Below are positions 32,701 to 43,856 of a stretch of 64,000 nt of DNA, piece after piece. The notes beneath the pieces are model-generated. The model was given only the letters and a program-made list of their open reading frames with translations. It was not told the origin of the DNA and searched no databases. This DNA is from Stenocarpella maydis (taxonomy: Eukaryota; Ascomycota; Sordariomycetes; Diaporthales; Diaporthaceae). The stretch lies in assembly GCA_002270565.1 (NCBI GenBank), contig NQMI01000106.1, positions 1,717 to 65,716 on the forward strand, written 5' to 3'. Within the stretch, counting starts at the first letter, position 1. Each line of letters begins with the position of its first letter. The translations under genes and the position numbers were made by a program.

Positions 32701-34370
32701 CGTTGAAGCTTAGCAGAGTGACGGCGGTCAGCGGTCGGCGGTCAGCGTCCAGACACGCCCAGACAAGCAGAGAGGAGCGTGGGGGGAGCGAATGATGCTT
32801 CACGCTCACGTCTTATGATACCCGAATGGGCAACAAAGTCGAGGCCGTAGGCGAGCATGCCAAACGTGGATGTCTCGAGTCTCGGTACGGCTGGGTGCCC
32901 CAGTGAATAGAGTTTGAAACCCAAGGCTAGGAAATTTCTTGTGATACAGCAGCCAAATTTGAGGGCCAATGGCATATTTACTATTGCCGACGCCCTGAGC
33001 AAACAAAGAGGTGGGATCTGGATGGATGATATGCCTCGCTACCGACAGCACGGGACATGAGCGGACTGGACCGGACGGAAGCCAATCAGGGCAGGCTAGA
33101 CAAGATGCGATAGATCGCATGGCGGTTGGCGTTGGGCCATTGGGGTGCATGGCGTCTGCCGTAGAGCGTAACACTGATCTGGTGAAGCACTAGCATTTTT
33201 ACACACACCACGCTGCGACCGGGGGGGGGGCACATGGGATGGAGAGGGCTGAGAGGGCAGGAGGGTGGGAAGGGGGCGAGAAGCCCAGAAGCATGCAGGG
33301 GTCAGGACGCCTTGCCAGGGAGGCAGGAGGAGCTTCAGGGAGGAGCTTCAAGGAGGAGGCAAGGCGCGATGGAGAAAGTGTTGGGGCTCCCTGAGCTCCT
33401 GCCGAATGAGGCGGGCAATTCGCCCTCGCGGGAAATTACTAATATGGACGCTTGTCACCGCAGGGGTGGAGGCGTAAGAGCCATGTACATAGTGTAGTAT
33501 ACTACATGCAAACTTGTTGCATACTCAGGTAGTATGTATGTAGTATCTGGCTTGTTACCTTGTTACCTTGGTCTCTTCGCCTGGGAACAAGGTGAGAGAG
33601 ACAGAGAGACGAGACCGAACACGCGTAGTGGGCCTGCCTGGTCCTGGTATACGTAGTACTGGTCTCATCAGCACACTTCCAGATCAACTGCCAATGCCAA
33701 TGCCAATGCCAATGCAACGTGCTGCTGCGCTAATCACTTGACCCTCGTCCCTTCCACCACGCCCCCCTGGCTAACCAACTCCTTCCCGACGACGAGACGA
33801 GGCGGGAAATGGACCCCTTCCACTGTCACGCCCACTGGCTGCCATTGCGCTCGCTCACGTCCAAGAATCCATCTACACGTCGACTCGACACGACTCCTCA
33901 GCGCAGCGCAGCTCAGCCCAGCCCGACTCGACTCGACTCGGCCTCTCTCATCCCACACACCTGCACCTTGCACCTGCTGCAGCATCTACATCCGTCATGC
34001 CCGTGTCCCCCGCCCTTTGATGGCCCGCCGAAAGCTGTACCGGGCTCCGGCATACCGCGACTTCCGACGCGACTGCCCCTGACCCTCGCTCATCCCCCAC
34101 ACATAGCCATACATAGCAGCTTCCAGCCCGTTGCTTGCCACCAGCAGCGACAGACCAGCAACAGCAACAGCAACAGCCACAGCAACAATTCCTCTGAGAC
34201 ATCTCGGCCACCAATTGCAAACCCACCGCCCGGTCTGGACCAGCAGCTGCTCTTGTGCCACCTCGTATGCCCGGCACGCCTGCTGAGGCTGACCAGACCC
34301 TACTCTCCCGCAGCAGCCTTCTCCCTCCCTACTGCCGACACAGGCTGCAGCAAACCCCTTCCATGGCCGC
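32701..34370. promoter_or_regulatory. Intergenic region and CT/CA-rich leader of the Clr5-domain gene
   Basis: The left 800 bp has no recognised feature apart from a G10 run near 33222. At 33484-33550 there are overlapping short inverted repeats around TAGTATACTA and GTAGTATGTATGTAG. Five TGCCAA hexamers are tandem at 33689-33715. From 33730 the plus strand becomes C-rich with ACTCGACTCGACTCG and CAACAG repeats, resembling a fungal leader. Confidence 0.5.
33689..33715 (+). repeat. TGCCAA hexamer tandem repeat
   Basis: TGCCAATGCCAATGCCAATG repeated without interruption upstream of the Clr5-domain gene. The hexamer includes a CCAAT box, so the array is a cluster of CCAAT motifs; whether it is functional is unknown. 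Confidence 0.85.
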
Positions 34371-36670
34371 ATGAGACATCCAGACACAGACATGGATTGC
34401 AGTCCTGGTTATACAATGGCCTCCACCACCCTGCCGCCCGTCCAGTCTGTCCATCAGGTCGCCTGGGTTGACAGGCCCAGCATCTCCACGCCCAGCCTCC
34501 CCTCGCCCTCGCCCTCGCCCGATGGGACGACCACTCACACCTCGGCCTCGTCCACCTCAGACGGCCCGCCGCTGAAGGACCCTCCCGCCGCGGCTCCTGT
34601 GCCCCTGGACTGGGAGGCCCATAAGCAGGTCATCAAGGACCTGTACATGCGCCAAAACCTCAACCTCAGTGAGGTTGTTGAGAGGATGAGGTCCTACAAC
34701 TTTCATGCCACGTGAGCAGAGCCTCCCGCGCCCCCGAGATGCACGCTGTACACCTGTTGAGATATCATTACTCATCATCTGGCCTCAAACCTGGCATGCC
34801 ACTCAACACCATGTGCCAACTTGATCTGATCGGCTTACATGTATGTCTTCAGTCCCAGAATGTACAAGGCTCAGTTTGCCAGGTGGACATGGAGCAAGTA
34901 CAACTGCAAAAGGTACTGTTCAGATGAGTCCCGCTTCCGCCACTGTCCCAAGTCAACTCAACACCAAGGCTAAGTTCTTCGGCTCAGGATGCGACGTGAT
35001 TTATCTTCTGGCAAGGCCATAGAGAAGTCCACAGGCAAGTCGTGTCACAGGGTCAAACGGCAACGGCCCGCCAAACCAGCCAAAAAAAAGGAAGGCCCGT
35101 CGTCGCACATCACACAAGAGGCCTCCCCGCCAGCCGAAGAAACCATCGACCAGACAGCAGCTGTCGTCCACAGGCCACAATTCCCCCGACTGAGCGTCCT
35201 CTCTTACCAGGTAGCGCACGCCGACGACGGCACCCGCTTCATGCAGTCTGTTCTCACTGATATCAGGAATCACGTCTACAGTTTCTTCTCGCGCAAGCCC
35301 GAGTGGCAACGGTCTTCTGGGACCGGCTTGATATCAGCCTACAACTACGCCTTCTACGATTCGTTTCGCATCGCCATGGACAGCTTCGGCAAGAACGAGC
35401 ATTTCAATGGTGGCGAGATCCTCCGACAGGCTTTTCTCGAGGTTGAAGAGGCATTGCAGACTGACTACTCGTCGACCTTCTACTTCTTCTTCATCGACCT
35501 GCCCGACTTGTTTTTACACTATGGGCGGCACGATATTTTTGTCATCCTCCTCGCCCATATCAACAGGCTGACCGCCCTGGGCCTTCGGAACAAGATCATC
35601 GGGGCGGGCTTTGCAAGCCTGCATGCCCTGGCCGAGTCAAACCCGGCCTTCCTAAGGCATTATATCGCCAGCGCATCTGGTCTCTGGTGTGACCTGCTGT
35701 CCGAACTACGAGGACCAAGGGACCGCAGTACTCTGCTAGCCAGGAGGAATCACATACGACACGGTCACTTCAATGACCCTTCGAAGGTCAAGGCGCTCAT
35801 CGACGACTATGACCACCTCCTTGGCCAGGTTCGGAAGGATTGGGGCTCCGGTCACACCGCTTCTAGGCACCTGGAGAATGTGATTCTGATGACACAGCTC
35901 AATTATGACCACTTCACGCCCGATTTCGCGCAGAGGAACCAAAGCCTGATTGACGATGTGGGGAGGAAGTACCAGCTCGACTCCAGCGAAACCTCAAGCC
36001 CCGACTCACCTGTATCTATCGAGAGCACCAGTAGCGCTGGCGACAGGAATTTCGAGGCGTCGCCCCTCGAGGCCTGGGACCTTCTGGACCGAAATATCCG
36101 GTCCAGCTGTTACTATCGATTGGCGTGCTACTACGCTCATGTAGGGGACGTGGCGCGTGCAGCTCTTTGTAGTGCGAAGTCCAGGGAGGGATGGAAGACG
36201 AGCTTCTGGCATCTCGAGCTCGAAGCCGCTCTTATCGGCACCGGAAGGCTGTTCGAGGCTGAAACGCTTCGGCGCTGCCGGCTTGAAGCTCAATACTTTG
36301 GAAAAATGCTGGAGAATGACTGGACCGTTGCAGGTATGCTACCTCCTTGTGGTCCCTCACCCCCTCCAGGCTTTTTTCCCTTTTCTTTTCTCCCTTTTTT
36401 TGCCCATTATTGGGAGAGATGGTTCTCTTGACTGTCTATGTGTCATGTTTTCCTGGTGTGATATTCTTAATTTTTTTTGGGGGGGGGGTTTGCTATCTTG
36501 ATTCCTGGTCGAAATGGATGTCTGACAAGCGCATAGCTGCTGAACTAGACTACTACCTCAACATTAGACCGTCGGTCATGAGGAAGATGCCACCCACGAC
36601 CGGCGGCTGCTGGGCACCCAGCTTGGGGTACGGAGGCATGCCTGGATCACGGGCCGTCTCTAAGAGCTAA
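34371..36670 (+). CDS. Clr5-domain protein
   Basis: Exons 34371-34711, 34853-34912, 34988-36333 and 36537-36670 join in frame to 626 residues. The Clr5 domain (about residues 83-134) reads WEAHKQVIKDLYMRQNL...EVVERMRSYNF, then across introns RMYKAQFARWTWSKYNCKR; this is the helical, probably DNA-binding module named after fission yeast Clr5. The rest (YAFYDSFRIAMDSFG, TDYSSTFYFFFIDLPDLFLHYG, CYYRLACYYAHVGDVARAA) looks alpha-helical and TPR-like. An alternative ATG at 34392 is in frame. The last intron (203 nt) is unusually long and contains T8 and G9 runs. The N-terminus is Ser/Pro-rich. Likely nuclear; function unknown in filamentous fungi. Confidence 0.85.
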
Positions 36671-37104
36671 GGGCAAGCTGGCTCCAACACGAGCATGAGT
36701 CGGCACTGAGGCTCAAGTCGCTAGATATTGGTCACGTACCGAATCGATAGCTTCCGCCGCCGGTCCATAAGTTGTCGCGGCCTAAAACCCTTGATGTGCT
36801 GCTAGGCGAATGCCATCCTCGGTCAGGTGCTCACCAATATATATGGCTAAGGTGTCCGATCTTTTCAATTTGCTCAAGAGTTACAGGTATTGACTTGTGG
36901 ACCTTACAACAAACTTGTATTTCGAGGCACCTCCCGACACGGTCTGTTCACTCTGGAACAAAACGAACTGTGCAAACGTTCTCAATCTGACACAACTGGA
37001 GCAAGCAGCTCGTTCCGAGATTACCAAACCCTGAAGAGTCATAGAAGCGCCTCCGTGCTTACTGTGCAACCAAGTTATACTGACCAGCAATCCGTCAAAC
37101 GCAC
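36671..37104. other. Intergenic region
   Basis: No coding or repeat feature recognised; should contain the 3' untranslated region of the Clr5-domain gene. Confidence 0.4.
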
Positions 37105-37839
37105 ATGATGGCACACAAACTCCCAAGGGGACTCAACTCCTTTTTCATGATCGGCAGCTCCTCCCTGAGGATGCGACCATTTATGGCGACGATCATGGAG
37201 CCTCAATCTAGGAGGACGCCTGGCCACTCTTACACCCAGCCACTTGCACCCAACCATCTTGTGGACGTGCCGGGGTGCTCAAGGGGATACCCTGACTTGG
37301 TCCCAGCGACTTCTAGCCTTTCCCACATACTCACTCGATTCAGCAGCACTACGCCTGTGAAACCCAGAAGCGACCAGTGGGAAGGAATCCAAGAATTTCG
37401 AGAGGATTGTCCCCATGATACTACCGTCTCAAGTCCCAGGACACCATCGCCTCTCAGGAACCGTTCCCGCCGGCGTCGACGAAGCGCTGCGGATATGACG
37501 CGCTGCGGATACGACACCACCAACATGCGCACGGCGGCGAACCCCCGACCGGCGGCCGGTGCTAAGGGAAGCGGTCACCCGAGAAATGACAAGCCGAAGA
37601 GCAATGGCAAAAGCGACGGCAGCAGTTGCAACGGAAGCGACGGCATTGGCGAAGGAAGCGACGGCGCTGGCGAAGGAGAGGACGACGGCCCAGGGCATGA
37701 CGACGGCCAACGAGATGGCAACAAGGACTCCAAGAAAGGGGACGAGCCGAAAGCCGGACACAAGCTTGAGAAACGCGTGAGGAACATCGACGATGTGATC
37801 ATCCCACTGGAAGGCCGCGGTTGGACGTTCTGGCTCTAA
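37105..37839 (+). CDS. Hypothetical low-complexity protein (doubtful)
   Basis: An ATG-initiated 244-codon frame without intron. The N-terminal half has no recognisable motif (Arg cluster RNRSRRRRRSAAD near the middle); the C-terminal third is a hydrophilic Gly/Ser/Asp/Lys-rich tract with imperfect repeats (GSDGIGEGSDGAGEGEDDG) ending in a short hydrophobic tail (VIIPLEGRGWTFWL). No upstream regulatory feature visible, and the opposite strand is also open over 150 codons, which weakens the call. If real, it is a disordered protein of unknown role. Confidence 0.35.
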   Translation: MMAHKLPRGLNSFFMIGSSSLRMRPFMATIMEPQSRRTPGHSYTQPLAPNHLVDVPGCSRGYPDLVPATSSLSHILTRFSSTTPVKPRSDQWEGIQEFREDCPHDTTVSSPRTPSPLRNRSRRRRRSAADMTRCGYDTTNMRTAANPRPAAGAKGSGHPRNDKPKSNGKSDGSSCNGSDGIGEGSDGAGEGEDDGPGHDDGQRDGNKDSKKGDEPKAGHKLEKRVRNIDDVIIPLEGRGWTFWL

Positions 37840-38565
37840 GTGTGATGCCGAGCTCTGCAAGTCGGTACAGCTTATCATTGCGGTACAATGGTTGCGCGGC
37901 TTCTCATGAGCTATCCCTCATCGCGGCAGTGCTCGGTAAATGATCGAAGCGGTTCCGGTTTGTCTACCTTTTGAGATATAGTGCAGTTTACGATCAAAAC
38001 TTAAGTAGAGCAACAAAGCACTGGCATAGGTGGATGGAAGAGGACCCGGGAACTATGGATGCCTACCAAGCGGGTCGGTTGCGAGGGCCATTGAACACAG
38101 GAAATTGGATTTGCTTCAGGTATAGCCAGAGGCATAAGAAAGGAGAGGCTTATTTTGGCCGCAATGTTGATGCTGGAGTTACTTATGGAAGAGGCAATAG
38201 CAACAGAGGGTGGGAGAATAAGGAATTGTCCGTGGGAGGAGAACAGATAGAAAGGATACCTCGAATGATAGACCATCGATTGGGTACGCCGCGCTTGGCC
38301 TGTCCCTTCTCTGTCCCCACTCTGCCTGACCTTTACCATCTCACACGAGAGAGTGTTCCTGGCGGTGACGGGCATAACAGCCCAACGTTAAGGCGAAGCG
38401 TACGAGGGTATACACAGCACTCCCCACAGACAAGCCTTTCGACCCCGCGCTGCATAAAATCACACCGCAGCCGGCTCTGCGTCTCTTGCATACTTTCGAG
38501 TCCCAACAAAGTGGCCTGCACATCAGTTGTTGGGAATAGGCGACCAGATGCGCACATAAACACAC

Positions 38566-38680
38566 TCACACACTCACACACACTCACACACTCACACACT
38601 CTCACACACTCACACACTCACACACTCACACACTCACACACTCACACACTCACACACTCACACACTCACACACTCACACA

Positions 38681-38711
<31 letters not shown>
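38566..38711 (+). repeat. TCACACAC octamer array passing into a CA microsatellite
   Basis: About 13 tandem TCACACAC units with one TCTC variant, followed by about 13 CA dinucleotides. Probably length-polymorphic. Confidence 0.95.
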
Positions 38712-38714
<3 letters not shown>

Positions 38715-39097
38715 ACCATGCAAGACCAAGAGACGTGGCACTACCGCGCCTCCACAACAGTCATCAAACAAACACACGCACATGATTTCACTCTCGGCTT
38801 GCTACTGCTAAAAGAATGTCCTTTGGTGATTGATTAGTCCGCAAATGAAGGAGGCGTGGGTATCCCTATCCAGCATCGAGTCTTTCCCGCGTCCTGGGCC
38901 CGTTCCCTCCGGGCCCAGGTGTGTGTGTATGTGAAACAGGAGAAGACTTTTTTTTGTTTTGAAAAAAAAAAAAAAAAAGAAGAGAAAAAAATACAGCAAA
39001 ACCAGATCAGAGTTTCCCGACGCCGCTGATGCCTGGTCCCTTTTCCTCCTCATCAAACAAGAGGGCCCCCAAACAAGTGTGCTCAGCCTCATGAAAC

Positions 39098-39245
39098 GCC
39101 ATTCCTTTTCGAGTGCCCTAAAAGGCTCGAATGCTGCTTGTTTCGCTACTATTCAAGAGAAGTAAGAGACATAAAAAAACAGAAAGACGCCATGCCATCC
39201 TTTTTCGAATGCCCTAAAAGGTTCGAATACTGTTTTCTTCGGTAC
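39098..39245 (+). repeat. Imperfect direct duplication (52 bp, 96-bp period)
   Basis: Copies at 39098-39149 and 39194-39245 share about 43 of 52 positions around the core GCCCTAAAAGG; seven of the nine differences I count are transitions. See finding. Confidence 0.7.
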
Positions 39246-39738
39246 CAGTCCGGGATGCTTCGATATGAAATATTTTCGCACAAGTCCGGAACCTCCCACC
39301 CCCACGACAATTGGTTACGGATTTCATGATTCGTAAAATGCTCATTCGGCCTCGATTCCATAGGCTGTTAGGATCCGAGAGAATAGATACGGAAATTGTA
39401 AGTCCGGTCCGAGGAGGGATACAACTGGAAAGTTTAAGTGTACCTTTCAAAGCACGTTTCCCAAGCCCGCAGGGCCAGCTAAACGGGAACAAATCCGCCG
39501 CACCTGCGTCTGGGTAGTTGATTCCCCTCCGGATTTCGATTTGCGTTGTTTTTTTTTGAGATTCTTGATACAGAGTGGGGTTGCTGTTGTAAACGGAGCC
39601 GCGACCGGCGACCTCGGCGCGTCTATAGCACGGCAGCGGGCAAATTATGAGCCAGAGGTACTTCATGGTGGAGGCTTGTAAATTATTCCACCACGTTGCA
39701 GTGCTGGCTAGGAGACGTCTCGACCACCGAGGCCTCAG

Positions 39739-41385
39739 CTAATCCTTCTCAGCCTCAGGCTGCGACGCGGGAAGCTGGAGGTACATGTCAAAGTCAAAAT
39801 TGTCGAGGTTAGAGGTGCTGTTGAAGAAATCGGTAGTGAAATCATCCGCTTCGTAGAACTGATGGAAATCATTGGCGTCCAAGGTGGTGTGTTCGAAACC
39901 GCCAGGAGGGGTCTGGGTCGTCACGGCATCCGAGAGACCTGTCTCGGACTCGATGGCTCCAAGGGGTTGGCTCGGTGTGTAGAGACGTAAGGGCCCGTTG
40001 TCAACTACCGTAGCCTCATTCTCCACCGGAGACCCGCCCGCTGGGTTTTCGGCTGAATTTTCAACCTTGACGCTTGGTGTTGATAGTCCATCACTCTTTA
40101 CTGCCGCTTGCGACTCCTTCTTGACTCCTGGGCTCTGCTGGCTTTTCCGGCCGCGGGACTGCCGCCGGCCACGTAGTTCACGCAGATCTCCACGCTGCTG
40201 AAGTTGGAAAGGAGCCTGTGTGGTATTTGATGTGGTAGTGGTGGTGGTGCCTGGTGCGTGGACGCCGGCAAAAAAACCGGCAAAGTCTGTGTCCTGTGGG
40301 AACATGCCGCGTAGGTTACCTGGCAGTTCGCTCGTGAAGCCTGTGCCGTACGTCGACTGGAGCGAGCCGGGTGAGATGCGGCGCTGGATGTTTTGCTGGA
40401 GGGGGGTTCCCGTCGGGGCTGGCATTCCTGGGGACAGCATGCCTGAAACCTGGCGAGGGGTATCCGGAGTCGACTGTGTCTCGGAGAAAGCCTCGCCAAA
40501 GCTCCGGCGCTGTCCCGCAAGCTGGGCGGACTGGGGGGCGATGACGGGCGAGATGCTCGATGTTCTAGACCGAGCATTGGTGTTGATCTGCAGGGAGTCT
40601 ATGTGGCCCATGGACATACTCCTCTGGTGCATTGATATTTGCATGCTGGGCGAGGGGAAAGCACTGTTGGAGGCCATGGAGTTGGCCGTGGCTGGGCTTC
40701 CGGCGTGGCTCTGGACAGGACTGGCAAGAGGGTTCTGAGGGCTGGGGTAGTGGAATGCAGGCTGCTGGGACGGGGTGGTGGGCGAGAAGGGCGCGGCGGT
40801 GGTCTGTGGCGTAGGCTGGGCCTGTTGGGCGGTAGAGACGTGCGCCTGGGATCCCGCGGCCGGGCGGGTCGAGAAACCGCGAGGACCAAAGAACTCGGCA
40901 AACTGGGCGTTGACGTCGGCCTCTCTCTGGAGGTCCCTCTGGAGGTTGGGAAACCTGTCGTATGCGGCGGCTCGAGTGCCTAGGGTGGCAATGGCATAGG
41001 CCTGGAAGCGTGGCATGCTGGCGAGGATGTCGTTGTTGTAGAGCAGTGCCGAGTACCTGGCGGGCAGGTCGTCTTCCTCCTCGTACATCTCCTCGTTCAG
41101 GACGATCTGTTCCGAGACCTTGAGGGCCTTGCCGGTGCGCTGCTTGTGGATCTCGGAAGCAGCGTATGCGGACTGGACACGGGCTTCGAGGCTGCGGTCG
41201 CCTCTCCGCGAGGCAGCGATGTAGGCCCTCTCCTTGTTCTCCGAGGGGGTCCTCTCGCTCTGGAGATACAATTAGATGAGAAGGCATTAAGCTGCGGGTC
41301 TTGTCACTTCAGTACACACCTGCCTGGGCACGCCGGCGTTTGGGCCCGCACTCCCGGTGGACATTCTGGAGCCCTTGGGAGGCAT
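39739..41385 (-). CDS. Uncharacterised fungal protein, probable nuclear regulator
   Basis: Two exons, 41320-41385 and 39739-41259, split by a 60-nt intron, encode about 528 residues. The conserved-looking part is N-terminal: SERTPSENKERAYIAASRR, then SLEARVQSAYAASEIHKQRTGKAL and EEMYEEEDDLPARY, a basic helical segment followed by an acidic stretch. The central 300 residues are Gln/Pro/Ser/Thr-rich and probably disordered, with a short basic patch (GRRQSRGRKSQQ), and the C-terminus is acidic (FYEADDFTTDFFNSTSNLDNFDFDMY), resembling a transcription activation region. This layout suggests a nuclear transcriptional regulator, but I do not recognise a named family. The first exon is supported by MPPKGSR and a clean GTGTGT...CTCCAG intron. 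Confidence 0.8.
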
Positions 41386-41861
41386 GTTGAGGCTGATGAG
41401 GAAGCGAGCTCAGCCAATGCGGACGGGGATAATTGTTGCAATTCTGTGAAGGGTGAGTAATTGTATCACCCGGTGTTGCATCCGAAATGATACAGGCTTC
41501 GGGGTCATGTATCTTCTGCTATATGTCCTCCAGCCTGTGTGCAAAGACGAGAATGGATAAAACCCGGAAGCTGGGGGTATCGAGGGGAATAGTGGGGGGT
41601 TGAAGAGCAAGGAGGAGTGAGTCTACTGCCGCACCCACATCTGACTTGTATGTAGTGTATCAGGGAGGCGGGTGAGTAGTGAGGTCGAAGAGCAGAATCG
41701 AGATGGTAGCAAGAGGAGGAGGCGGCGACGTGAGGAGAAGGACAAGGAGGAACGGATTGGGTGCAGCTGAGCTAACCATGGCGTTGGACCAATGCCAGAC
41801 ACCAGTATGAGGAGAGAAAGCACTCCCAAGCAACCCGCACCCTCACGCTTCTCGCACTCTC

Positions 41862-42005
41862 GCACCTCGCGCCTCGCACCTCGCACCTTGCACCTTGCAC
41901 CTTGCACCTTGCACCTTGGGCTTAGCAGCCCGCCCACACCAGCCCACAGACAGCTCTCGCCCACGACGGCCCACGGCCCATGGCCCACGGCCCACGGCCC
42001 ACGTC
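41862..42005 (+). repeat. Two adjacent heptamer tandem arrays
   Basis: GCACCTT/GCACCTC units (about eight) are followed after about 40 bp by GGCCCAC/GGCCCAT units (about five). Both lie 480-620 bp upstream of the minus-strand start codon at 41385. Confidence 0.85.
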
Positions 42006-43785
42006 CCAAAGGGCGCGGGGCAACTGAGTCCCGTCTCCCGCTGCTGCGGCTTCCCTTCCAGGCCGAGCTGCCCCTGCACGGAAGTGGGCAGTCCCAAGTG
42101 GTGGTTCCAAGTGGCGGTCCCACTGGCAGAGACTCGAGAGACTGGTCATTCCCCCGAGCGCTAGCCTTAGCGTTGCAATACAGGGATCCTCTTCCCTTTT
42201 TTCGTGCTCCCTTTCCCGCCGTTCATCGGTCTTTGCTGCGACGACTAGCTGGATCGGGCAGTATCTCAGTTGAGCCCCACGATCCCGTCAACAAGACGGC
42301 AGCATCAATCTATGTATGTGCTGTGTGACCTGCGGATGCTGGATGAGAGACAGGCAAGATCCGACAGGGAAAATGAAACCCCGGCCCATGGCGTGCAATG
42401 TCCCGCAGGGTACGGGACTGCCTGCCTGACCGAGTGAGTGACTAGAATCAAACATCAGCATCCTCTCATGGCTGCATCACTACAGCACTAGCGAACCCGA
42501 TATCCATCTCAGGGGCCTCTTTCTCCGCGGCGCAGGGTGTCGCTGGCGCTGCAGTGTCGGGGGCAAAAACTGTTTTCGATCTCGAGTCTGGTCGATCCCG
42601 GTCGATGCGGCGGTTGAGAGGTTGTGCAGATCGCTCGATTTGCAGGGGCGCGACGATGGGCCGGCCACATAGTGTGCTGACCTGATCTGTTTGTTAGCCC
42701 CGCTCTCTCGGCCACATGTAGTCTCTCGATGAAGCGCCATGCCGCTGCCAGCTTTTCCCTCGTGCCTTATTGACAAGTCCTAATCCACCTTGAGATCAAA
42801 GTCCAAGCCCACCACGACCTGCTGCTTTGAAGAGGGCTGGCGAGACCGTGGGGTCGCTCTCGTTGTCGGCACGGAAGACGATTGTTTCTTTGGACGAGCG
42901 AGGCATGCGCAGAGTATATCAGCCTGTCCCCGTTTCGCTAGTGGTGTCCCCCCCACTATCCCCAAAAGCTCCGCCACTCCCAAGACCAACAAGCCAAGAT
43001 AAGGTTATTCGGTCATGTAGTGTAGCTTCGGCGAGGAGCTTTCGGCATGAATGCCAATCATGCTGGGCCTCAGGCCTCGAACCACGACCGGTGAGCTGCG
43101 GGGACCGGCTTGCAGTGATAGTGTCTCCAAGCCGGCTGCAGACCCGGTAGCAAGCACATCATCAAGGATACTCGGACCACAGCCCACATGGTTTGGGGAT
43201 TGAGAAGTAATTGCTGGTTGGGCAGCCTCAGCCCCACACAAGGTGAGCAGTACACTATACTGTGTAGTGTAAGGTTTGTTGTTTGTTGCTCTCGGCCGGC
43301 CAGTCCCAGCACGGTGGTTTCGCAGCCCGGCCGTCGGGCGTGGGCTTTCTCGTGGGGTCAGAGCCTAAACACTTGTGCCTGTGCCTGTTGGCTGTGTCTG
43401 TGCATGCCTTGGCCTGTGCTCTCTACGCTCGCTCCAGCCCTGCCTCCTAGACTTGACTTGGCGCCCGAGAGCAGTCGGCGGTCCCCCGGTCTATCGAGTC
43501 GAAGTGGTTCCTTGGGATCGGGACGGTCTGGACTGGCCTGGGTGGCTTTGGCCGCGCACATTAGGTCATGTTGGGAACGAGCCGCCGTGTTTTTGTCTGC
43601 TCGTGGGGTAGCCGAGCGAGGAAGGGTAGCTGATGATCATCCGGGCCAGAGGCGTCAGAACAAGAGGCCGAAGGGGCGGCACACTTGGGCGGAACGGAGC
43701 GCCAGCCGGACAGGACGCCAGCGCGGGAGGCGAGGAGGCGAGACGGGCAGCAAATGGCGGAACAAAACTGTCCGGCCGGCACTTG

Positions 43786-43801
43786 TGTGTGTGTGTGTGT
43801 T

Positions 43802-43846
<45 letters not shown>

Positions 43847-43856
43847 GTGTGTGTAT
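43786..43856 (+). repeat. GT microsatellite
   Basis: (GT)n interrupted by a few TTTG units, about 70 bp, noncoding. Confidence 0.95.

Larger units (their letters stand above)
37840..39741. other. Intergenic region with octamer satellite
   Basis: No credible gene. A 288-codon open frame across 37971-38837 exists only because the 8-bp satellite is free of stops. Contents: the TCACACAC array (38566-38711), a purine run A17 near 38963-38979, and an imperfect 52-bp direct duplication (39098-39149 and 39194-39245). Confidence 0.5.

Noticed and set aside
38566..38711. CRISPR-like direct repeats
   Set aside because: Units are contiguous 8-mers without spacers; a satellite in a eukaryotic genome.
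37971..38837. 288-codon open frame across the TCACACAC array
   Set aside because: The repeat lacks stops in this frame; translation is a Leu-Thr-His-Ser repeat flanked by unremarkable sequence.
39194..39260. tRNA-like B box (GGTTCGAATAC)
   Set aside because: No A box, no foldable acceptor and anticodon arms around it, and the same unit is duplicated with changes in the box.
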